64,000 nucleotides of DNA from Trichoderma breve (lineage: Eukaryota > Ascomycota > Sordariomycetes > Hypocreales > Hypocreaceae): positions 434,001-498,000 of the forward strand of contig NC_079234.1 in assembly GCF_028502605.1 (NCBI RefSeq). Direction: 5' to 3'. Of this stretch, positions 32,231 to 44,016 are shown piece by piece (within the stretch, counting starts at the first letter, position 1; each line of letters begins with the position of its first letter). A program made the position numbers and the translations under genes. The notes beneath the pieces were generated by a model. It ran no database searches and had not been told where the DNA came from. It saw nothing but the letters and a program-made list of their open reading frames with translations.

Positions 32231-34077
32231 CTACGCCTTCTCCTCAATTTGGTGTACATGGCCAAACTCCTCCTCGGCGGCCCGCTGCTTCTCGTCAACA
32301 GCCATGTCCTTCTCCTCGGCATCCTTGTTGCCGTGCAGACCAATCCTGTACCATGGAAGGTCAAACAGGCGGTCCATGCTCTCAAGAGTGCGGCCACCAG
32401 TTTCGGGCACAAAGAACCACACCCAGAGGCCACCCACAATAGTGACGGCAGCAAAGCACCAGAAAGTGCCCTTTGGTGAAATTCCACCCTGTGCATCGGG
32501 AAGCAGCATGACAGGCACAGCGCGCGAGTTGCCGTACTGGTTCGCAAAGTGAAGAGTCATAGCCCATGATGTAGCCAAGGCACGAACACGCAGAGGGTAC
32601 AGTTCAGCAGTGAGCAGGTACTGCATAGAATTCCAGCCAAGAGCCCATCCGGCGCCAGAAATATAGATCATGGCAATGGCGCCTCGGCTAGGGCCCTTCA
32701 AACTGTCGGGCAGGACATAGCTCTTCACGGTACCCAGCTCAGGCACGGCAGTGAGGAATCCAGCGACGTAGATCATGGCGATGGCTTGGAGAGTAATACC
32801 AATCAACAGAGCGCGCTTGCGACCGATGACATCGACGAGGAAGAGGGCGCAAAGCATTGCCGACACAAACTTGATAAGGCCAAAGACGGCAGTGACAAGA
32901 AGGGACTCATTAGTTCCAGTAATACCCAGGATCTTGAAAAGATCGGGCGCATAGAGGGTGATGGATCCGGCACCAGACCACTGAGAAAGCAGTTGGACCA
33001 TGGACGAGAGATACACACGGTAAAGGTTGCTCTTGTCAAGAACAAGTTCCTTGAGCTTGCCAAGCCAACCAACGCCTCGGCTAGCCTCCAGCTCATGATC
33101 AAGACCAGCCTGAATCATGCCGATTTCGCGGATGATGTACTCGCTGTCAGGAGACTGTTGGCGCAGCCGGGCCATGTGGTGAACTGCCTGGTCAACCTTG
33201 CCCTGCTTGACAAGAAAGCGTGGCGATTCCCACTGGAAAAACATCAAGATGAAGATGAGGCCACTCATCATGATATGCAGACTTGTCGGGATAAGCCACT
33301 GGTCTGCACTGCTGTCGCTAAAGTGAAGCTGGCATCCATAGTTTGCGAAATAGGCCAGCACGATGCCGAGATAGACGGCACCAGTGAAGAAACAGGTACA
33401 TAGACCACGAATTGACGCAGGCGCAATTTCGGCGACATAGATGGGACTATACGACGAGAACAACGCATCGTGTTAGTTGTACACGTATAGATCGGTGGGG
33501 GGTTTCAGCGCCAAGGTTATACTAACCCAACAACAGGTGTCTGTCCCACACCCAGACCGGCGATGAATCTACCGGCATAGATGGCGCCCAAATTACCGCG
33601 GGAACCTCCAATCATGAAAATCATGATTCCAACAGCCCAGGTGACGCACAGCACTCGCGTGGCGTTGATACGACCGATGCGATCACAGATTAGGAAGGCA
33701 CTGCATAGAGAAAAAAATTAATGGTCATTCAGCAACAGATAGTCGCAGCGGTGGTGGAGTGATTGGGCTCAAGCGAAAGAGGCGGTGACTTAGACTTACA
33801 TGAGAGCACCAGCGACGGAGCCAATCTGCACCATGGCAGAGACATTAGCCTTAATGTTGGCCTGGTCCACAGTGTCGTACGAAGCATAGTTGATGGATTC
33901 TTTGAAGTTGTCTGAGTTGAAGGCGCCCGAGATCAGACCCTCGTCGATGCCTCGCGCAGCACCAAGCAGTCCAAAGGAAAAGACTGCAAACCAAAGGCGC
34001 CAGTTCAGCGCTCCCTCTGGCTCTCCCAAGTCTTTCAACTTGAAGATGTTGACCGGTTTCTTTGCCCCAACACCCAT
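32231..34077 (-). CDS. MFS sugar porter (hexose/quinate-type H+ symporter)
   Basis: Complement of join 32231-33446, 33527-33700, 33800-34077; introns 80 and 99 nt with GTTAGT and GTAAGT donors, 555 aa. The ATG at 34077 (GCCACGATGG) is the first in frame. Sugar-porter signatures are present: ICDRIGR after TM2, RFIAGLGVGQTPVVGPIYVAEIAP with RG four residues later (joined across intron 2), WESPRFLVKQGK at the start of the central loop, DVIGRKRALLIG, and FFVPETGGRTLESMDRLF before the C-terminal tail. Twelve TM helices are expected. The GIDEGLISGAF start of TM1 and length fit fungal proton-coupled monosaccharide or quinate carriers; the substrate cannot be decided. Upstream (minus-strand promoter) contains a GTGGGG site near 34788, matching the SYGGRG consensus of the carbon repressor CreA, but such sites are common. 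Confidence 0.92.
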
Positions 34078-35493
34078 CGTGGCGGCCTTGACGCAAGTAA
34101 CCAGCACCGCGTAAAAGACAAAGCGATAAAAGACTGGTAGCTAAATGCAAGGGCGAAAGACAAAAGATGTGAGACGTGCACCGGATGGCGAGTCGAGTGC
34201 TGATCTGTAGAGGTCTCACCTTGGGGTGGGAGATCTCTCGCTTTATATTCCCCAGCATCCACACTCTCATTGAAATCCTTCGCGCCAGCAAAACACACAG
34301 CTGGCACGCGAGTAACCACTTTCTCCAGCAGGATGTGTCCACATCTGCAATCTATCGGAGCACCCCGGATGGTTGTGTAGCCCATAGAAAGATCCAGCCC
34401 CCATCGCGACACCACGCTGGCGTCTGCAGCCGAGTCACAGCCACGTCGTGGCCAGAGCCTGACCGATGGTAAATGGAACATGCGGCATCCTAACCAGCCA
34501 TGCAAAAACTTATCATACCCCGCATATCGGTCTTCTGAAACTGTCGATTCTCACTTAAGAATCCCGGTAAATGGACCACCGGTGATCCGCAACAACTCCA
34601 CGAGTTTGCCGCCTATGACGAATGAAGAGATGGAGCGTAGCGCCCCGGAGAACGCCCAGTCATGTCAAACTGTCGTAGATCCGTGCTGACTAGTCTGTTG
34701 GCTACCGGCCCGCCAAGAAGTTTAATACTCTAATTAATCCGGGGTGTGGTGAGGGGAACAAGGCCGGTCGTCGGGACGAGTTGGGGACGGTGGGGGGATC
34801 GGACAACCTCCGGAATGCCTTCGGTGAAAACCAAGTTTTTCGACTCTCCAACTTCACTTCCCGTGTTTTCTTCTAGCTGATGACCTTCATCCTAGCTGAG
34901 GATAAAGTGCAAGCTGTAGCCCTTGCTTGCGTCCAGGGATGGTGTTCTGCGGAGTGGTCAGTGCAGATCTCAGGTTCATGTGACATGCAGCTGACCGATC
35001 ACTTCTCGGGTTACAGAGAACTGGGAATCGCCAATAACATGGTTCAAATCGTCATGACGGCGAAGCAAGTTGAGCGCAGCAAACCATTTCTCCATCTCTA
35101 TCGAATCATGCCCGTTCAATATTGACTGACCATCATTCCTATCCGTAAGACGATAGCTTCTCCAAATTTGCTGCCGTTTAGCTCGCTTGCTCGTCAGCTG
35201 GCCGCTGTAAAGTCCCACAGAATAAGTGTTTGCCGATGCCTCAGACCAGTTCTTTTCGCCCCTGGCCTAGCTTCTAGGTGTGACGACTGCCACGGGGCCT
35301 CTCCGAGGGGATGTTTGAAACCATGGATGTAATTGGGGTAATGTTCTCTAGCATGCGAGTCATTCTCGTGCCGGGTCACTAGCAGACTCGTGGCAGCCGT
35401 TAAATAGTATAGCAGTCGGTTCTCCGACCAAATCCGGCGCCAGTTACCATATCAAGTAACAGCGATGGCAATCCTCTCGAAAAATTCTATCCT
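34078..35493. other. Intergenic: sugar porter promoter and PNKP 3' flank
   Basis: 1.4 kb, no gene supported. It contains the promoter of the sugar porter, including a G-rich patch at 34740-34800. Confidence 0.55.
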
Positions 35494-37052
35494 TCATATC
35501 CAATATCGGCCCCAGAGGGCGTATTCCTCCTTTGTGCCTCGGAATTGAAATTTTACCTCCGTCACATCCTGAAAGCCTTCTTTTTCCTTTGGCTCTTTGA
35601 ACCTTGATGAGAATCCAGTAAAGGCCAGCTTGGGCAGGATCTCTCTCTTCTCTGGATTGAGTGTGGCATTGTTCGCTCGAACTGCATCGTTATGTTCACA
35701 TACTACTACTGGTGTTGAAAACCAGACACACCGGATTGGAACGCCCGCCTTTTTGGCCACCTCGATCCACAAAGCCCGCGTATCGGGATCTGGGTTGGTG
35801 TTGTCTGTGGTCTCATGTAAGCATACGTGTAAAATCCATCAGCGTGGGATAAGGTAAGGTGCCACTAGGGATCTGGATGTAACCGCAGAAAGGGAATAGC
35901 ACGTACCAACAGCTACAGATTTGCCCTCTTTGAGCAAATCTCGGGCAGCTTGAATGCATTTGTCGCGGGACTTTAGTGTATCCTGATTCACTCGTTCATA
36001 TCCGAGCGGCTTGAGGCATTTGAAATAAAATGTACTCTTTCCCGCTCCGGGAGGGCCGCAGAACAAGACGACATCTTGGTCGTTTTTCCTCTCAAAGAGG
36101 TCTTTAGCAGCGTCGGCTTCTCCGTCTCCGTCTGGGAGTGTAAAATTTACTAGGTCAAACTCCCGGATAAAGTCCCTGGGCTTCTCTCCCAGGAAAAACT
36201 CTTCAGGCGTTAGATAATCGATGCCGACGTTGTGTGCGAAATTCCTGTCGGAACAGCTGAAATCTTTTGCTACTGCTGTAGCAGCACCACCGTCTCCTTT
36301 ACCGAGAACAGCGATGCGACCACCCGCATCGCCGATGAAAAAGCTTCCTTTTAGATCTATCTCCTCCTCAGGAATTTCGAGGTCATCGCAGAGTTCTTTC
36401 CACATGCCTATCCTAGGCTTTCGATAAATATCCTTTGCTGTGGCCGCATAGACGGATGTGGGGAGGTCGAGACTTGTGAGCACAGCATTGCATTTTTGTT
36501 TAAATTCCGCAACACGTTTCTGGGCAGTAGCCTTTGGTCCCTTGTAGTTTGCGTCAAAGTGCAGCGTCAATCCAGCCTGGTTGGAGAGAATCACGACATG
36601 GTAGTTTTCCTGCTCATACAGCTCTCGTAGCCGACCAGGAACTCTACTGTCCCACCACTTCCAGTCAGCTGCATTGGAGGCGTGCTTCTTTCCCGACGAT
36701 GTAGTAATGAGCGTTGAATCAAGATCAAATGCGGCAATCTTCCGTCGCTTTTGATGGGCTGTATCGTCTTTCTTCTCTGGCTCGTATCTGCCTACCAAGA
36801 GGGTTGCGGGAACGTCATCGGAGGGACCTCGTTCTGACCATATCGTTCGTTCTTTTGGCTTCTGGGAGGCTGGCGTGAAAAAGCTTGCAACTGCGGATTC
36901 TAATGGACTGCATTAGCCACAAACTACGATCAGGGTGCAAGACTCACGCAGGCCTTACTTGTAGTTGTGCTCTTCACGGCTTTTTTGAGGGGTGGAGGGG
37001 AAACGGGAGCGCCAGGATCTTTTCGCTTTCTTGGAGGACTTTTGGTGGCCAT
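35494..37052 (-). CDS. Bifunctional polynucleotide kinase / 3'-phosphatase (PNKP)
   Basis: Repairs DNA strand-break ends by removing 3'-phosphate and adding 5'-phosphate. Complement of join 35494-35804, 35907-36899, 36959-37052; introns 102 and 59 nt, 465 aa. The N-terminus MATKSPPRKRKDPGAP is basic and could serve nuclear import. The central HAD phosphatase has the nucleophile motif FDLDSTLITT, then VVILSNQAGL, YRKPRIGMW and FFIGDAGGR. The kinase has P-loop CGPPGAGKST, then GYERVNQDTLKSRDKC, GKSVAVDNTNPD (restored across intron 2), RCVWFSTPVVVCEHND and a final YALWGRYWI. No FHA domain, as in fission yeast Pnk1 and unlike the human enzyme. It shares a 393-bp divergent promoter with Med18. Intron 1 has alternative acceptors nearby, so the exon 1/2 joint is less sure than the rest. 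Confidence 0.95.
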
Positions 37053-37445
37053 TTTTCGACTGTGCAAGATGCCAGAGATGCGCGTGTATGCTCTGATGTC
37101 GTGTACAAGAGATGTTCTGCGCAATAAAAGCATATGCATCCAGTGATTAAAAGTTGCTATGGAATTGAAGCAAGACGGAGGATCGAAGCCGAGACGAGAC
37201 GCGGCGCATGTGCGACTGAGGCGCGTGATCACGTGCAGTCCTCAGAGTCACTTAAGCTTTCACATCGTCCACGTATTTTAAAGACTGACAGTTGAACCTC
37301 ACGAAATCGACATACAGCGCTTGATAACGCCTTCAATCTCCATCAATCACGCAGGAGTCGATTGATCGCAGCCTATATCAACCCCAAGGACCATCCATTC
37401 TGCACACATTTCGCTTGACTGGGCGCACAGCCTTGCTTCATCGCC
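37053..37445. promoter_or_regulatory. Bidirectional promoter between PNKP and Med18
   Basis: 393 bp separate the two divergent ATGs, so both core promoters must lie here or overlap upstream exons. No further element was identified. Confidence 0.6.
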
Positions 37446-38340
37446 ATGTACGAGCTGTTCCTCACAGCCCTCGTTGAGGACAGCGACATCAACACGGCCC
37501 TCGCTGTATTGAGTGGCTTCTGCTCTATGCAGCCATGGGAATCCGTGAGCCGAGTCATTTATTTCCAGGGTCCTCCTCGTCCGTCCGGAATCACCAACCA
37601 GCGCTCCTTTGAGAAGCCTATTCGCAAAGAGGCCGCCCTGCTCTGGAAGGAATTGCATCAGAATCTTTCCCGCCAGTCATTTGTCCTCCAGGCTCGCTAT
37701 GAAATCTACAAGGATCGAGACTTGGGTCCTTCTGCCGAACCAGTTGATCTCGACACCGTGCCAGGCATCCTGAGATGGACAGACTTTCCAGATCCCCCTC
37801 GGAATCAGCCGATTCTCGCTCAACGCAAAAAGGTTGAGCTTTGGGAACAGAGAAAACTACTCTCTGTATTGCGAGAAAATAACCATCAGTCAGTTCTATT
37901 AGTGTCTCCGTCAATCTCATTCCGTACTAACAAACCACAGGTACAAAACAGAGACAGTAGAAGAGATGTACCGCTTCTTTCGCGATGATGTGGAATTCTG
38001 TCTCACCAGGCACTACTTTGTCGGGCCGCTTGAGGACTATGTTCCCCTTGCAGCCAAGTCGGCTCCCCCAACGGAACCGAAGCCTACTCTGCCAGCTTGG
38101 GAGTCTCTCACACGGGTTGATTCGCAGAATCGCTGGATTCTCCAGGTCAAGGCGCACGTCGTTCAAGATAACAAGCCAGATGAGATAAAGAAGGCGCAAG
38201 ACCAGCTTTTAAAGTTTCGCACAGATCTAGAAGGCGTTTTCGATTTCAAAGTCATTGACCGAAAAGTACACGACACTCGAGTGGTCATGCAGCAGCAGGG
38301 CGTTCAGGTACTCCCGCAGAAAGTGCTTCTGGGGAAGTAA
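37446..38340 (+). CDS. MED18: Mediator complex subunit 18 (Med18/Srb5)
   Basis: Head-module subunit of the Mediator coactivator that bridges activators and RNA polymerase II in the nucleus. Join 37446-37888, 37941-38340; the 52-nt intron starts GTCAGT, has ACTAAC and ends CACAG; 280 aa, a normal fungal length. The N-terminus MYELFLTALVEDSDINTALAVLSG, PWESVSRVIYFQGPPRPSGI and LWKELHQNLSRQSFVLQARYE match the recalled fungal Med18 family; after the intron ETVEEMYRFFRDDVEFCLTRHYF, WILQVKAHVVQDNKPDEIKKAQDQLL and FDFKVIDRKVHDTRV follow. It is divergent from PNKP. Confidence 0.93.
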
Positions 38341-38850
38341 TGATTTCGATGGCGTTTTATGCCAGCAGCCTTATATCAGCATCCGGATTCGGCTGTGTAA
38401 TATCATTTTTATTTCATCTACAACTCTAATACCACAACTGCGTTCAATATCAATAACGACCAGGTAACGCCACCGTAATGCCGCTACGATATATTTCACA
38501 ATTCTGCGCTACAAATGGGAAGCAGAAGCAATTATAATTTAGACACGAACTCACGAACCAACCAAAACCTCACGCTTTTTCCTCACAATACTACTGCAGG
38601 CTCCTACTTTTGTCAATCTACCCACATCGGAGCCTATGTCGAATCATAGCGAATTTACAGTTGATTTGTGAGCGGTTGACAAGTCACGCAGTCATAGAAG
38701 ATCATAATTCTAAGAAATGGGTATCTTCAATCGCCAGACACCCCAAAATGCTCGTATATTGCTAGTAAGGCTATTTAACATGAATCACAACTGCATATAC
38801 CATTATGCAGAAACCAATGTTTCCGCTCCCTCCAATAGAAAGTGTTACCC
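38341..38850. other. Convergent intergenic spacer
   Basis: 510 bp between the Med18 stop (+) and the small secreted protein stop (-). It is AT-rich and no gene is seen. Confidence 0.6.
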
Positions 38851-39429
38851 TTACTGGGCAACCTTGGCAACCTGGGCAACCTGGGCAAGGCCAAGAACCT
38901 CGGTAAGGTTGTCGACACCAAGAGCAACCTCAAGGGTGGTAAGTTGGCCGCCGGTGGCAGCATTGAGGTACGCGTTGACGGCGTTGAGGTCAACACCCTG
39001 AGAGACCATGGCAAGAGCCTCACCAACGATCTGGACAACGTTGTTGATGCCGGCGGTGGCAACGACCTTGCCCTCAACACCCTGGACAAGGCTGACAAGC
39101 TTGGCAGCCAGGGTCACGGGAAGAACAGCCTCGATCTAGGAATCAATAGTTTAGCGCTGTACATGTAACGGGACGAGCTGGGTTATCGGCTTACCTTCTG
39201 GACAATGGGGCCAAGGAGGGCCACAAGCTGGGCCTCAAGGGCGACGACATCGACCACAACGCCCTGGGTGATTCCACCGAGAAGGCCACCAACATCGCTG
39301 ACGAGAGATCGTCGGGCTGTTGAGCAGTTAGCAAAGCTACTACTGATGAGAATGAGTGGTTCACGAACCGAGAGGGGCGGCAAAGGCAGTGCCGGCAACG
39401 AGGAAGAGAGCAGCGAGTGTGAAACGCAT
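38851..39429 (-). CDS. Small secreted protein with possible Kex2 site, function unknown
   Basis: Complement of join 38851-39135, 39195-39316, 39369-39429; introns 59 and 52 nt, 155 aa. The first exon encodes a clear signal peptide, MRFTLAALFLVAGTAFAAPL. Splicing then gives ARRSLVSDVGG, where RR could be a Kex2-type processing site just after the signal. The mature part is Cys-free, rich in Val, Ala, Leu and Gly, with amphipathic repeats such as GGLLGGITQGVVVDVVALEAQLVALLG, LAAKLVSLVQGVEGKVVATAG and LNAVNAYLNAATGGQL. The end LAQVAQVAKVAQ comes from a short DNA repeat (GGTTGCCCA/GGTTGCCAA type). It is not a hydrophobin (no Cys pattern). I do not recognise the family; a cell-wall or surface-active role is possible but unproven. 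Confidence 0.8.
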
Positions 39430-41736
39430 TTTGGCGGTATTTGGAAGGCAGAAAATAGATTAAAAGAGTGACTGAAGTTGTGAGAACTTCTGAATTGTTT
39501 GGCTTGCTGTGCAAAGGAGTGACTGAAAGCGAATTGCTTGCTGATGATGATGATGAGAATTCGTGGGTGAATTGGTCTTCTTTATATCCTCCAACCTCTC
39601 TCTCCTTTGTTGCTCCCTGGTCTGTTTCCTACATCATCTCCTTGAGTGATCGGCAGTCATCTCATTAAGCTTGGTCATATGTATCAATATGCGAGCTAAT
39701 ACCCTGCAGCTGAGATTCTTCTTGACAGGCTCGCTTAGGCATCAAGACAGGCATCACGATTAGAATTCTAGTAAAATCTTCAGCAGTGCCAGGGGAGCGA
39801 AACATGAAGCGCCCAGGCATAGTGCAGCATCTCGTGGGTTAGTCTCATAATCCGCCGATCTGGTCGCACATGAGTCGCTTGCTGTGCGGAATGACATAGG
39901 AAGCCGCCAGAGAAAGGGGCACAGAATGAAGATCGCAAGCTCTGCTTGCGCTTGGATGTGTGGAGAGCTTAGGAGGTCGCTTTAGCTAATTTCCCAAAGC
40001 TATCTAGGGTGTTAGGAGCGTGAGAGAACAGAACATCTTTGAGGGAACAGGGTGCAGTGGTTGACGCCAGAATGCCAATAAATGACCAAATATGATGCAC
40101 AAGGTATTCAAACGACAGGCCGCCCGCCAGGTTCAGAGGTAGCCTCTATTGGGAAGCGACGAGATTGTGATGGACCTGGATACCCCAGACCGGGACTGAG
40201 ATGCCCCACGATCGGCAGATTCATAGTGCTGCGCTAAAGAACAAAGCCGGGATTGCGACGTTGGTTTGACTGAACTGATGAGCAAATGGAATACCCCATT
40301 TTGCATTTGGCAAGCTTGTTTAGCAGTCTGCCAGGATTATACCGAGTCATGTTTTGTTGATGCAAGTTGATCGAAGCCAACGTTCGGCGACTTTGAATGC
40401 GGGCCCGCCTACAACTCAACCTACTCGTATACACTGCATCAACCACAACACTGATGCGAATTCTACTCTTATCAAGTTATTTGGTATACGAGAAGGGAAG
40501 CATCGTTCGACTTGATGTCTCTACCAATATACAGCATGCATTTTGCAAAGGTGGAAGAAAGCAGCATGAATATCTGCGAGAGCCGTAAATTCCCCACCAG
40601 ATCGGCATGCATGCATGGTACCAGGGACATCCCAATAACAGCAATCTCTTAAATAGGGACGGCGACGTCAGAGAAGCGGACAAAGGGGCTGGTACTTAAC
40701 CGGGAGAATAACCGGTTCCTGAATATCGCTATGCCTGTCCTCTTTGAGACTGAGATTTGCATCTCCGGCTTTTGAGCCAATTTGACTACCATTGCGATCA
40801 GCAAAGTAGTTGGCATCTCGTCCTCATCAATTATCAATGGATACTCTTATTGTCTTAGAGTGATATAAGCTAGCTGCTAGCGATTTTGGGTATTGCTCTG
40901 GAAGCTGGATGCCGGGTATCCCGGAGATGAAACTCGTTTAAACTGGAGTAGATGCCAGCCTCCAAGGGATCAGATAACTCGAATGTTGAGGCCGGATATG
41001 GTCAGGGGTCAGACCATGTGCGTCAACGATTGAATAGATCAACATTCAACAGATAAAGCAACGGAGAGGATAGTCCGATGCCATACTCGCGATGGGAAAA
41101 GTATGCAAGCGATGAAACTTGTGCGCTGAGACAAGCCTACAAATGAGCCAGGTAAACTGTATGTCACAAACATCCCTCACTACCGTCATGGTTTAATAGC
41201 TGGAAAATAAGTGATATTGTGCTTTAATGTTTACATCGATAGCGTCATCCCATTTTCGGACATGCAAATTGAACCTCACATAAAGACCCGTCCTGGATGC
41301 GACCCCCAAGGCCAAGAAATGCCACGCGGATCCTCCCGTTTCTCCATCGGCTTGGCATCGAACTGCCGAAAAGTATGCCAAGCTACAAAAAGTTTGATGA
41401 GCGTGTCTTTGTAATAAAAGTAGAACATGATGGTTTGGCCCAGAGATTTTGGGCCCAGTGTTCCGCGTTTCAACGGAAAATGCATCTAGATATCAATCTG
41501 GAGTAAAGCGGATGGAAGATGGCAAACGCAGAGACAATACAAAGGCCTGTAATAAAGGGGCAGTACAAGCAGTTCTTCGTTCATGCACCGAGTTGCATCA
41601 TGGAGATGCTATAACTCAAAGGTGGTGGAAATTAAATAGGTCGAAGCCGCAATGAATGTCAAGCCAGCCCTAGTCCCCAAGACCAATGTTTATCCCAAGT
41701 CGACGCTAGATCATTCAAGCTCTAGACACGCTCAAA
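39430..41736. other. Gene-poor interval
   Basis: 2.3 kb with no supportable gene; scattered short frames only. The left end is the promoter of the small secreted protein gene. Confidence 0.55.
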
Positions 41737-42129
41737 TCACGGCGTTCCTTCTGCAGTTTTCAAGTGAGGCCACTTAACATTCTTGAGTTGCGAATTTCGC
41801 CGCAAAAAGTTGTCCAACCAAGCTTTCCCAAGCGGCTCATCATCGCCACCAGCCTTGACAACTTTGGCAGCGAAATCTCTAACCTCTTGGTACGACGGCG
41901 GGAAGCCCAATTCATCTGAAGCTAGAATCCACTGTGCGAGATGATGCTCTTTGTCTTTGGAAAGACGCTGTTTGTGTTCGTTTGCCTGCCTTCGTGTGAC
42001 GCCGCCGCTTAAACGTTTCTGAAGCGTTGCTCGAGGGACTTTCCAGCGTTGTGCGGCTTTTCGTTGAGAGAGGCCGCTTTCGATGTCTTTTAGTGCTGAG
42101 AGAACATTGTCTTCTGTGTAGTCGGGCAT
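41737..42129 (-). CDS. Orphan Psq-type HTH plus CENPB/Tc5-type DNA-binding protein (transposase N-terminus-like)
   Basis: 130 aa from ATG 42129. The N-terminus YTEDNVLSALKDIESGLSQRKAAQRWKVPRATLQKRLSG is a pipsqueak-type helix-turn-helix; it is followed by RLSKDKEHHLAQWILASDELGFPPSYQEVRDFAAKVV and GKAWLDNFLRRNSQLK, the CENPB/Tc5-type second DNA-binding domain. In pogo/Fot-like transposases these two precede a DDE nuclease domain, which is absent: the frame stops after HLKTAEGTP and no DDE-like sequence follows on the same strand. It could be a truncated transposase or a retained stand-alone DNA-binding protein; the intact frame favours neither strongly. It is divergent from the archaemetzincin, sharing about 475 bp. 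Confidence 0.8.
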   Translation of the reverse strand: MPDYTEDNVLSALKDIESGLSQRKAAQRWKVPRATLQKRLSGGVTRRQANEHKQRLSKDKEHHLAQWILASDELGFPPSYQEVRDFAAKVVKAGGDDEPLGKAWLDNFLRRNSQLKNVKWPHLKTAEGTP

Positions 42130-42603
42130 TCTTTTAAATGACAAGAACTAGTAGTCAAACTGGTGGGACAAAGAACACCATCACGAGAAAACGCGGTTGA
42201 AAGATTGTGGTGTTGATGTGGGAAAACGCGCGCGTGGCCCATTTGAGGGGTGGCCACTTAGCCCATGCATGATGTAGTCTTGCTTACCCTATGGTCAGAA
42301 GATGAATAAGAGCAGCGAGATGAACAGAGTACTGCAGACATATTTTGCAGAAAATAGGAAGAGGTCCCATTATTCATGATACTAACATTCGTTTCAGACA
42401 TTAATTAATCCGAAGGATTCCTTGCATTGACAAAATTTAGCTCCATGGTGGAATAGGCAGCAACACCGTGTTAAGACCAACTTGGCGTAATCAATGCATC
42501 AATAACGTGAATTTTCAACAATGTGAGAAGAAACAAGTTTTACTCTATACATCATTCTCTTCAATTGATACGCGTTACATTTCCAGTCGTCGCGTTATCG
42601 AAT
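42130..42603. other. Divergent promoter region
   Basis: 474 bp between the divergent starts of the Psq/CENPB protein and the archaemetzincin. An open extension to a non-ATG codon at 42523 exists but no ATG before 42604. Confidence 0.5.
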
Positions 42604-44016
42604 ATGAAGTCTTCCAGCATGAAGCATGCCTGTAAACATTCACATCTTTACTTGGATGGCTCACCACATGCAAGCACAGTAGGCTTCAAACGCGCAACAG
42701 AGAGAAAACGCATTCTAGCAGCAACCAAAGATGGGCGCTTCAGAAAACATCTCGGTTTACTAACGCCCAAAGAGCTCTTTGAAGATGGAATGATGTTTCC
42801 TGGTCCATTAATCCTCCCCGATGACGACCTTGCCGAGGATCCAGAGTATCCGCCACAGGACTTCCGTGAATGGAGAGATGAAGAGGAGCGAAACCCAGTG
42901 ACTCGAGAAAGGAAGACTATCTACATTGTACCAAGTCCATCAATTACGCAGGAAGTGTACAAAATGCAGACATGGTCCGTCTGCACCTCTGAGAATGCAG
43001 CAACAACCCGGGACATGCAAGCTACCGAGCCGCCGAAGCTTCAAGATATTCTAGAGTACCTGTCTGCCTTCTTCCACGGCATGGACGTGAAACTCTTCAC
43101 AAAACCCTTTCAATGGAAGAAATGGGACAAATACACCGGCACAATCCTGAAAACCCCCGACACAGAACGCCGCATTGGACTCATGACGCCTAGCAAGGAG
43201 CTCTTCGGCATCCGGTGTCGTGCGTCCCCAGATGGAGTGTCCCCCATGCAGGTCAACTTGGACGACATACTGGACGCTCTGGCAGAAAACATCCCGTCAG
43301 ACGCACACTCTGTCATGATGCTGCTCGACATGGACATGTACGAAGGAGACGGCGACATCTTCACCGCCGGCCGTGCATACGGAGGCAGCCGGATCGCTGC
43401 CGTCTCCCTATTCCGCGACCACCCGCTCTGCGCACCTCGAGACGACGGTCACGCATGGCCAGCATCTCACTGCGCAACCTACATTGACCAGCTCTGTCAC
43501 GAAGTCTCCAACCCATCCACCAAGCAAACAAAACGGCAACCCCCTCAGTCCCAACGACGAGACGGTGGCGGCCCCTTACACGTGGCAATCGAAGCAGCCG
43601 CCATCCATGCCGAGCGCACGATCCCGTTAGAAGCCCCAACAGCCCAATGGCTTGGGAGAGTGGTAGTGACCATGGCACACGAACTGTGTCACTGTCTGGG
43701 ACTGGACCACTGCACGTACTTTGCGTGTGCGATGCAGGGGTGCGGCAGCGTCGACGAGGCACAGCGGCAGCCGCCGTATGTGTGTCCTGTGTGTCTGGAG
43801 AAGCTTTGTACGGCGATAGGGGAGGGTGTAGTTGACGGGTGGGAGGACGAGGGGACGAGAGATGGATTTGTGAGGGAGCGGTATGAGGCGTTGAGGAGAG
43901 TGAGTGGGAGATGGGGGAATGCGAATGTGTCGAGGATGTTTGCTGGGTATAAGGCTTGGTTGGATGTTGTTATTGAAAGGAGTTCTGAAAAGGTTGTTAT
44001 TGTTATTGATGATTGA
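42604..44016 (+). CDS. Archaemetzincin-like zinc metallopeptidase
   Basis: 470 aa from ATG 42604, single exon. The catalytic motif is unmistakable at ~370-425: HELCHCLGLDHC, then YFACAM, and a downstream CPVCLEKLC. This matches the archaemetzincin consensus HExxHxxGxxHC-x4-C-x-M-x(17)-C-x2-C, with three His and Glu for the catalytic zinc and Cys for a structural zinc. Upstream are YIVPSPSITQEV, LSAFFHGMDVKLF, RRIGLMTPSKELFG, MMLLDMDMYEGDGDIFTAGRAYGG and RIAAVSLFRDH, fitting the recalled family core. A hydrophilic insertion with KQTKRQPPQSQRRDGG precedes the active site. There is no signal peptide, so probably cytosolic. Codon bias shifts to T-ending codons in the last 60 residues. The substrate is unknown, as for most of the family. 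Confidence 0.92.
   Translation: MKSSSMKHACKHSHLYLDGSPHASTVGFKRATERKRILAATKDGRFRKHLGLLTPKELFEDGMMFPGPLILPDDDLAEDPEYPPQDFREWRDEEERNPVTRERKTIYIVPSPSITQEVYKMQTWSVCTSENAATTRDMQATEPPKLQDILEYLSAFFHGMDVKLFTKPFQWKKWDKYTGTILKTPDTERRIGLMTPSKELFGIRCRASPDGVSPMQVNLDDILDALAENIPSDAHSVMMLLDMDMYEGDGDIFTAGRAYGGSRIAAVSLFRDHPLCAPRDDGHAWPASHCATYIDQLCHEVSNPSTKQTKRQPPQSQRRDGGGPLHVAIEAAAIHAERTIPLEAPTAQWLGRVVVTMAHELCHCLGLDHCTYFACAMQGCGSVDEAQRQPPYVCPVCLEKLCTAIGEGVVDGWEDEGTRDGFVRERYEALRRVSGRWGNANVSRMFAGYKAWLDVVIERSSEKVVIVIDD

Noticed and set aside
32786..33403. 205-aa open frame on the plus strand
   Set aside because: It lies fully antisense to the sugar porter; the residues have no domain features and reflect codon bias of the real gene.
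42523..42603. Extended N-terminus of the archaemetzincin
   Set aside because: The extension starts at GTG and has no ATG; the family does not need it, so the ATG at 42604 was chosen.
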